64,000 nucleotides of DNA from Acidobacteriota bacterium (GTDB taxonomy: Bacteria > Acidobacteriota > Blastocatellia > Pyrinomonadales > Pyrinomonadaceae). The notes under the pieces were generated by a model. That model was given only the letters and a program-made list of their open reading frames with translations. It was not told the origin of the DNA and ran no database searches. Numbering within the stretch: position 1 is the first letter of the stretch; the number at the start of each line of letters is the position of its first letter. The position numbers were made by a program, and so were the translations under genes. The stretch lies in NCBI GenBank assembly GCA_019639115.1, contig JAHBSM010000008.1, forward strand, positions 1-64,000, read 5' to 3'. Below are positions 58,359 to 64,000 of the stretch, one piece after another.

Positions 58359-61300
58359 TCAGCGTTTTCGGCCCAATCTGAGCGTCAGTCCGGCAGCAAA
58401 TATTGACAACAAGAACATTAGCATCAATGCCAATTGGTCGGCAAAGGCGTTCATCCACGGATGCTTGTAAGTGATATAGCCGCTGAGGTCGCTCGGGATC
58501 TTTGCGACAGGCCCGATATCGGGCATCTCGGGCGGCTTGTCGAGATTGACCTCGAGGCCTGCATTCTTTGCATCCTTGCTCTCCTGAATACTCTTTTCTA
58601 CATCCGCACGGTAGGCATCGAAGGCTCGCCTGGCGTCGTCCGCGACTTTATCGTTCTGCACCTCGACACTGCGATATAGGCCGAGTCCTCGGGTCGCTCC
58701 GCCCGGGTCGGCGCCTTCGGGCTCAAGCGTATCCAGGCCGGAGAAACGCTTCATTGCGTCGAACGACCATGCGGACGGAAAAAGCAGCATCAACGGTTTT
58801 GAGATTCCCGAAGGAACACCGACTATTCCGGAAAAGATCATCTGCGGGATCAAGATCAGCGGAACAAGGCTTACCGCGGCTCGGTCCGTCCGCACGAGTG
58901 CCGATATCAAAAGTCCGGTAGCAAGCCCCACCGCAGCGGTCAACATCATTATCCAGAGGTGCGGGATGCCTGCTAGCAGGCCGGGAAACGGGCTCAGGCC
59001 GACGAGGCCGAAAAACTTGAGAGGGACGAAAAGCAGGAGACACTGCAGAAATAGTACCGCAGACAACAGCACGACCTTGGATCCAAGATACGGCAGTATG
59101 CCGACACCGGCCGACATTTCGCGCCGGAGGATCGGACGCTCCCGTACTATCTCGCGTGCGGCCACGCTGGTGCCGAACCATATTGCAACTATCGAAGGAA
59201 CAAAATAGATAAAATCGCGGGGCCTGTCGGCGCCCACTACCAATACCGTCAGGACGGCCAACAACGGGCCCTGGATAAGCAGCGCAAGGAGATTTGTCCG
59301 ATCAAGGAGAAATATCTCAGTGTATCGACGAGTCAAGATAGCCCATTGGCGGATCGGGTCAACGATACTACGTACGGCTCCGGGCCGCGAACTTAACTTC
59401 GGGTTGGAAGCAGGCTCTTTCTCGGCGGCAGACGCGAGACTTGAGAAATAATCAGAACGACGGAATCGTGCCTCCATCGCAGTCGCTTCGGTCTCGAGAG
59501 AGCTGCGCGCATCCTCGGCTCCGATCACACGGAAAACATCGTCAAACGACTTGACGCCGAAATGAGCAAGCGCGTCATCAGGCGTGCCAAAGAATACAAG
59601 CCGGCCGCACATCATAACGGCCAGTTTGTCGAAAAGTCCGATGTTGTCGATATCGTGGGTCGCGATGATAAGCGTTCGCCCGCCTGCGGCTAGCTCGCGC
59701 AGTATGTTCATCGTTCGGGCCGACGCGGCAACGTCCAGGCCCGATACAGGTTCGTCGAGGAAAAGGATCGACGGCCCGGCAACCAATTCCGCGGCGATAC
59801 AGGCCCGTTTTCGCTGTCCGCCGGACAATTCGCGAACGAGCCTGCTTCGGACGTCAGCGAGGCCCGTCGCATCCAATATCTCGTCGATAGCATGGTCTAT
59901 CTCAGATGTGCGAGCGTCTTTGGATAACCGGAGCCGGGCGGAGTAATAGAGCGTCTTGTAAACCGATAATTCTTCGTGTATCTGGTCGTCTTGCGGAACA
60001 AATCCGATAAGCCGCAAAATCGCTTCGCCGCCTGAGTAGATATTCGTACCGTTGACCAGCACGCTGCCATTGTGAGGTTGGCGGCCTCCGTTCAGAGTTT
60101 CTATAAGGCTCGACTTGCCGCAGCCCGAAGGCCCGATCAGGCCGACCATCTCGTTCGGCAGCGCCGTGAGTGATAAGTTCTCAAATAGAGCCGCTCCGCT
60201 TTTCCCGCGAGCTCTTCTGCTGATCGAGATCGCATCGATACGCCAGCTTGACCGGGTATCGAACACAGCGACCAGGCCGGCTGCGTCCAAACGGAGCTCG
60301 AACGTCCCGATCTGAACGCGGTCGCCCGGGACGACAGGCTGTCTTGAGATGCGTCGTCCGTTGACATAGGTCCCATTAGTTGAGCCAAGGTCCTCGACGA
60401 CGAATTGGCCGCCGGCGTTCACGATCCGTGCGTGTTCGGATGAGACCAAAAGTCCGTCAAGCCGCGGGCTACAGGCGGTGCTGCGACCTATCAACATCTG
60501 ATCGCCGGCGACTATGGAGTAGGAACCAACAAGCCGTGGCTCGCTGTTGCCGATGGCCTCCGGCCCACGAGCAAGCCGCGTCACGACGGTCTTGGCGTCG
60601 ATCTTTTCGGATGCGGCCTCGACACTCGGGCCGGGAGCATTGAGCGCCGTGCCTGCGGCACGCCTCAATCGTGCCGTCGGGCCGTTGGGGCCGAATTGGA
60701 CCACTGCCCGATCCTGCAATGTGACCGTTCCGACCACTCGGGAGCCATCGACGAACGTCCCGTTAAAGCTCCCAAGATCTTCGAGCACGATACCGTTGGC
60801 TTGGCGCGAGACGACAGCATGACGCCGCGACACCATTCGGTTTGCCGCGTCAAAAATGACGTCACACGTAGGATCGCGTCCGATCTCGACGGGTTCGGTG
60901 CCGATCGAGACCTGTTTAACGTTAGCTTCCGTCAGTATCTCGAGCACCGCGTCTGCATCCGTATGCGAAGCCCCGCCGTCGGGCAGGGAATTGGGGACCG
61001 GATCCTCTGTCGGGCTTGGCGAGTTCGTTCTTAACGGTGGTGAGCCCGAAGCCGGTTGTTCCGATCGTACGTGGGAAGTATCGCTTCGGATCGGCGGAAC
61101 CGAATCCACGAGTACTTCAAGCCAAACTACCCGGTATTTCGGGCCATCCGTGCCGAAGCCAAGCGTGTCGCCGGACCTGATCCGTTCAGGAGCAGAAATG
61201 CGTCGCTGGTTCAGAAAGGTGCCGTAAGTCGAGCCGAGATCGGTCACGTGCCACACGCCCGCATCCTTTCGCAGTTCGGCGTGGCGGCGGGAGACCATCG

Positions 61301-61430
61301 GATAACGATCTGCGTCAAGCTGCAAGCCGTCCGGGCCGGCTTCGCGTCCGATGATCACGAGATCGCCGTCAAACCCGATCTCCGGGCCCTCGGTTCCGTC
61401 GTCCAGCAGTTGTGCGATGATGACGCCCAT
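58359..61430 (-). CDS. ABC transporter fused to three FHA domains (ABCG-like)
   Basis: 1023 aa. Three FHA domains in the N-terminal 400 residues (IIGREAGPD-MVSRRHAE-GSTYGTF; EIGRDPTCD-VSRRHAV-GSFNGTF; LIGRSTACS-SSEHAR-GSTNGTY), then an ABC ATPase (GLIGPSGCGKSSLIETLNGG; LSGGQRKRACIAAELV; SILFLDEPVSG), then an ABC-2 membrane domain with about six hydrophobic segments in the last 320 residues. All FHA phosphothreonine-binding Arg/Ser/His residues are present. The ATG at 61430 is used; the TTG at 61436 adds two residues. Regulation by protein phosphorylation is likely. Confidence 0.92.
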   Translation of the reverse strand: MGVIIAQLLDDGTEGPEIGFDGDLVIIGREAGPDGLQLDADRYPMVSRRHAELRKDAGVWHVTDLGSTYGTFLNQRRISAPERIRSGDTLGFGTDGPKYRVVWLEVLVDSVPPIRSDTSHVRSEQPASGSPPLRTNSPSPTEDPVPNSLPDGGASHTDADAVLEILTEANVKQVSIGTEPVEIGRDPTCDVIFDAANRMVSRRHAVVSRQANGIVLEDLGSFNGTFVDGSRVVGTVTLQDRAVVQFGPNGPTARLRRAAGTALNAPGPSVEAASEKIDAKTVVTRLARGPEAIGNSEPRLVGSYSIVAGDQMLIGRSTACSPRLDGLLVSSEHARIVNAGGQFVVEDLGSTNGTYVNGRRISRQPVVPGDRVQIGTFELRLDAAGLVAVFDTRSSWRIDAISISRRARGKSGAALFENLSLTALPNEMVGLIGPSGCGKSSLIETLNGGRQPHNGSVLVNGTNIYSGGEAILRLIGFVPQDDQIHEELSVYKTLYYSARLRLSKDARTSEIDHAIDEILDATGLADVRSRLVRELSGGQRKRACIAAELVAGPSILFLDEPVSGLDVAASARTMNILRELAAGGRTLIIATHDIDNIGLFDKLAVMMCGRLVFFGTPDDALAHFGVKSFDDVFRVIGAEDARSSLETEATAMEARFRRSDYFSSLASAAEKEPASNPKLSSRPGAVRSIVDPIRQWAILTRRYTEIFLLDRTNLLALLIQGPLLAVLTVLVVGADRPRDFIYFVPSIVAIWFGTSVAAREIVRERPILRREMSAGVGILPYLGSKVVLLSAVLFLQCLLLFVPLKFFGLVGLSPFPGLLAGIPHLWIMMLTAAVGLATGLLISALVRTDRAAVSLVPLILIPQMIFSGIVGVPSGISKPLMLLFPSAWSFDAMKRFSGLDTLEPEGADPGGATRGLGLYRSVEVQNDKVADDARRAFDAYRADVEKSIQESKDAKNAGLEVNLDKPPEMPDIGPVAKIPSDLSGYITYKHPWMNAFADQLALMLMFLLSIFAAGLTLRLGRKR

Positions 61431-61568
61431 GGTCAAGTCGGCAAGTCAGTTAAGATTATCAGAATCCATCGGCAGTTTCGATAAGAGGATGACTGGGCGA
61501 TTTTATAAAAATGCAGGAGATAGGCTATTATCCTTTTGCTTCAAAACCTTTTAATTAGGACCGCAAAT

Positions 61569-63134
61569 ATGGTTTTCAGGGCGCGTTCGGCGGCTGTTTA
61601 CGGGATCGATGCATTGGCCGTAGATATAGAGGCAAATCTGCGTCCAAGCGGCGGAGAGTTCGACACGTCGCCCAACATTACAATAGTCGGGCTTCCGGAC
61701 ACCGCTGTCAGGGAGTCGCGCGAGCGCATCCGAGCTGCCATCTCTAACAGTGGATTTTTCTTTCCGCTAGACAAGGTCACCATTAATTTGGCTCCCGCCG
61801 ATCTGAAAAAAGAAGGAGCCAGTTTCGATCTGCCGATCGCATTGAGCATCTTGGGAGCGAACGGCGATATATCAGATCTGGATGGCCTCGATGGCTTGAT
61901 GGCTGTTGGAGAGCTTTCGCTGGACGGACGCGTCAGGCCGGTCCGAGGCGTGCTCTCTATAGCTCTCTCAGCACGCGAGATCGGCTGTCGTCACCTATTG
62001 GTACCGGAGGAGAACGCACGTGAAGCAGCGGTTGTCCGAGGTATCGACGTTTACGGAGTTGCTGACCTGAGATCGGCAGTAATGATCGCTCGTGGACTAG
62101 AAGCCGGCGACGGGTCCACGGTGCAGCCGGTGCGTTTGACCGAAGATGAACTTAGAACCCGTGATGACGCGGGCCAATTGGATTTTGCTGACGTGCGCGG
62201 CCAGGCAAACGCAAAACGGGCGCTCGAGATCGCGTCGGCCGGCGGGCACAACATACTTTTCATCGGGCCTCCGGGTTCGGGCAAGACGATGCTCGCCAAA
62301 CGTTTGCCGACGATCCTGCCGCCGCTCGAATTTGAAGAAGCGCTCGAGATCACCAGGATCCATTCCGTCGCGGGGCTGACCGGCAGAACGGGGCTTGTGA
62401 CGAGGCGTCCTTTCAAATCGCCGCACCATACGGTAAGTCAGGCCGGGCTGATCGGAGGCGGCTCGATACCGAAACCGGGCGAGGTGAGCCTCGCTCACCT
62501 GGGCGTACTGTTCCTGGACGAATTGCCTGAGTTCGACCGCAGCGTTCTCGAGGTACTGCGTCAGCCGCTCGAGGATCGAACTGTGACGATCTCGCGAGCT
62601 GCGACGTCGCTGACGTTTCCGGCCGACGTTACTCTCGTTGCATCCATGAATCCGTGTCCATGCGGCTATTTCGGCTCTAATCGTGAGTGCAGATGTTCGC
62701 CGATGCAGATCCAAAGGTATGTGGGAAAGGTCTCGGGGCCGTTGATGGACCGGATCGACATACATATCGACGTCCCGGCAGTGAAATACAACGAGCTACG
62801 CGGCAACGGATCGCCTCCCGGCGAATCGTCCGCCGAGATCCGCGCCCGGGTGATGAAAGCCCGCAAAGTGCAGCTCGAGCGGTTCAACGGCAAATCGTTC
62901 TCAAACTCTGCCATGACACCGCGAGATATCCGCGAGTACTGCAAACTCGACAGCGAAAGCGAATCGCTGCTCGAACGCGCAATGCATCGGCAGGGACTCT
63001 CAGCTCGAGCGCACGACCGGATCCTGAAAGTCGCCCGCACCATCGCTGACCTGGAATCGAGCGCCGCGATCGGGCCGCAGCATTTGAGCGAAGCGATCAA
63101 TTACCGTTCGCTTGATCGGCACTATTGGCTTTAG
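61569..63134 (+). CDS. comM: YifB/ComM family Mg-chelatase-like AAA ATPase
   Basis: 521 aa. N-terminal ChlI-like domain ([57 protein letters not shown]), AAA core Walker [15 protein letters not shown], Walker [11 protein letters not shown], and the Mg-chelatase C-terminal domain ([19 protein letters not shown]). ComM is a branch-migration helicase for natural transformation. The ATG at 61569 has AGGA upstream. Divergent from the FHA-ABC gene. Confidence 0.93.
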   Translation: MVFRARSAAVYGIDALAVDIEANLRPSGGEFDTSPNITIVGLPDTAVRESRERIRAAISNSGFFFPLDKVTINLAPADLKKEGASFDLPIALSILGANGDISDLDGLDGLMAVGELSLDGRVRPVRGVLSIALSAREIGCRHLLVPEENAREAAVVRGIDVYGVADLRSAVMIARGLEAGDGSTVQPVRLTEDELRTRDDAGQLDFADVRGQANAKRALEIASAGGHNILFIGPPGSGKTMLAKRLPTILPPLEFEEALEITRIHSVAGLTGRTGLVTRRPFKSPHHTVSQAGLIGGGSIPKPGEVSLAHLGVLFLDELPEFDRSVLEVLRQPLEDRTVTISRAATSLTFPADVTLVASMNPCPCGYFGSNRECRCSPMQIQRYVGKVSGPLMDRIDIHIDVPAVKYNELRGNGSPPGESSAEIRARVMKARKVQLERFNGKSFSNSAMTPRDIREYCKLDSESESLLERAMHRQGLSARAHDRILKVARTIADLESSAAIGPQHLSEAINYRSLDRHYWL

Positions 63135-63142
63135 TAACGCGG

Positions 63143-64000
63143 TCAGCTCGAGTAAACAGACAGCACTCGTAATAGCTCAGCGACGCTCCAGGCTTGAGCC
63201 GCGCAGCCCTTAGGAGCGAAAGGAGCATCGGCGTCGAAGATCTCAGATACTTGTCCAACCATGGCGTCGCGCAGATGCTGCTCGACGGCGCTCTCGACAC
63301 GAGCAGCTAGAGTTCGAGTCTCATCGGCGGTGTGTGTCCTAGCATAGGCATCGACGAACGGGCCCATCAGCCAAGCCCAGACCGTTCCCTGGTGATAGGC
63401 CGAATCGCGTTCTTCGGGGCCGCCGGTATAATGCGGAACATATGCCGGATCCGCAGGAGCAAGCGACCGCAGCCCGAGATCGGTCAGCAGCTCTGACTCG
63501 ACCTTGTCCACTACTTTGCGGGCGTGCTCGTCGGCCAACATGCAATGGTGCAGGCTGACCGCAAATATCTGATTCGGGCGTATCGACCGATCTGCCGTGT
63601 CGCCATTGACGACATCCACGAGGCATCCTGTCTCCTGGTCCCAAAATTGGCCGTTGAAATTCTCACGTGCAATAGAGGCCATGCGCGAATAACGCTCCGC
63701 GAGGGCATCGGGTCCGGCCCGGACAGCGAGATCGGACATAACGCAAAGAGCATTGAACCAGAGGGCCTGGATCTCGACCGGCTTTCCGATCCGAGGCGTG
63801 ATCACGCGGTCGCCCACCTTTGCGTCCATCCACGTGAGTTGTACGCCTTCTTCACCGGCCGAAAGTAATCCGTCGGTATCGACCTTGATCGAATAACGCG
63901 TGCCGCGAACGTGCCAATCGATGATCTCGACCAATCTGTCAAAGAGTTCGCTCATCACGAACGCCTCGTCACCAGTTCGATCCAGATATTGGCGTATGGC
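63143..64000 (-). CDS. Glycogen-debranching-type amylo-alpha-1,6-glucosidase, 5' part outside window
   Basis: C-terminal 286 residues of a GDE_C-type (alpha/alpha)6-barrel glucosidase. Conserved landmarks: TWMDAKVGDRVITPRIGKPV with the catalytic Asp, EIQALWFNAL, RPNQIFAVSL, and SAYHQGTVWAWLMGPFVDAY. The frame is open to the right edge (reads AIRQYLDRTGDEAFV before the GTG at 63958), so the true start is beyond nt 64000. It removes alpha-1,6 branches from glycogen or trehalose-type polymers. Confidence 0.88.
   Translation of the reverse strand, partial: AIRQYLDRTGDEAFVMSELFDRLVEIIDWHVRGTRYSIKVDTDGLLSAGEEGVQLTWMDAKVGDRVITPRIGKPVEIQALWFNALCVMSDLAVRAGPDALAERYSRMASIARENFNGQFWDQETGCLVDVVNGDTADRSIRPNQIFAVSLHHCMLADEHARKVVDKVESELLTDLGLRSLAPADPAYVPHYTGGPEERDSAYHQGTVWAWLMGPFVDAYARTHTADETRTLAARVESAVEQHLRDAMVGQVSEIFDADAPFAPKGCAAQAWSVAELLRVLSVYSS

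Noticed and set aside
1..64000. CRISPR arrays, rRNA genes, riboswitches
   Set aside because: No regularly spaced repeats, rRNA-like stretches or recognisable aptamers were seen on reading through; a covariance-model scan was not possible.

Overview
The window (about 57% GC by eye, dense coding on both strands, many 4-bp ATGA/GTGA overlaps) looks like the chromosome of an environmental Gram-negative heterotroph. The mix of genes (sigma/zf-HC2 anti-sigma/DUF4097 units, an ECF sigma paired with a Ser/Thr kinase, GYF_2 and zinc-ribbon proteins, a fused aroDE, YCF48 propellers, a bacterial kynurenine pathway) is most like Acidobacteriota, probably Blastocatellia; this is inference from gene content, not a phylogeny.

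Nt 1-15700 is a tryptophan/kynurenine catabolic locus: aminomuconate-semialdehyde dehydrogenase (cut by the left edge), 2-aminomuconate deaminase (RidA family), 3-hydroxyanthranilate dioxygenase, ACMS decarboxylase, kynureninase, kynurenine 3-monooxygenase and a cyclase-family protein likely to be the kynurenine formamidase. A formate dehydrogenase alpha subunit sits between kynU and kmo and could remove the formate released by the formamidase. Interspersed are an exported PepT-like peptidase, MsrA, an alcohol dehydrogenase, DUF1697, a phytase-like propeller and a PLP decarboxylase. No tryptophan 2,3-dioxygenase is in the window.

Nt 15700-41200 is mostly housekeeping: TIGR01777 epimerase, cytochrome c, acyl-CoA ligase, nadB, BON/LysM proteins, aroK-aroA, an anti-sigma/STAS pair, a TPR protein-era-DUF486-prmA run, a 664-aa YCF48 propeller, rnhA, a Rad50-like ATPase, a sigma/anti-sigma/DUF4097 unit, a pilin, tRNA-Val(CAC), a TspO-like protein and a fused aroDE.

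Nt 42360-48231 is the accessory part. A 73-bp perfect copy of the 5' end of the type II NADH dehydrogenase gene (ndh) occurs at both ends, 5799 bp apart. The left copy is a 36-codon stump directly behind a ThiF/MoeB gene; the right copy continues into the complete ndh. Between them lie a coupled three-gene operon (GYF_2-TPR-CFI-box protein, 71-aa Cys/His protein, GYF_2-TPR protein) preceded by a perfect 25-bp tandem repeat, a possible 31-37 aa ORF, and an ECF sigma/Ser-Thr kinase pair. No integrase or transposase was seen. This is the best candidate for an undescribed system.

Nt 48142-64000 returns to core genes: ndh, a secreted propeller, zinc-ribbon proteins, an RlmB-type methyltransferase, NYN-domain and DUF2203 proteins, an RDD membrane protein, a short NFACT protein, a TlpA-like lipoprotein, a triple-FHA ABC transporter, a ComM/YifB ATPase and the end of a glycogen-debranching-type glucosidase cut by the right edge. 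Several isolated genes have a TANNNT or TGn-TANNNT hexamer ending 6-8 nt before the start codon, which suggests frequent leaderless transcription.
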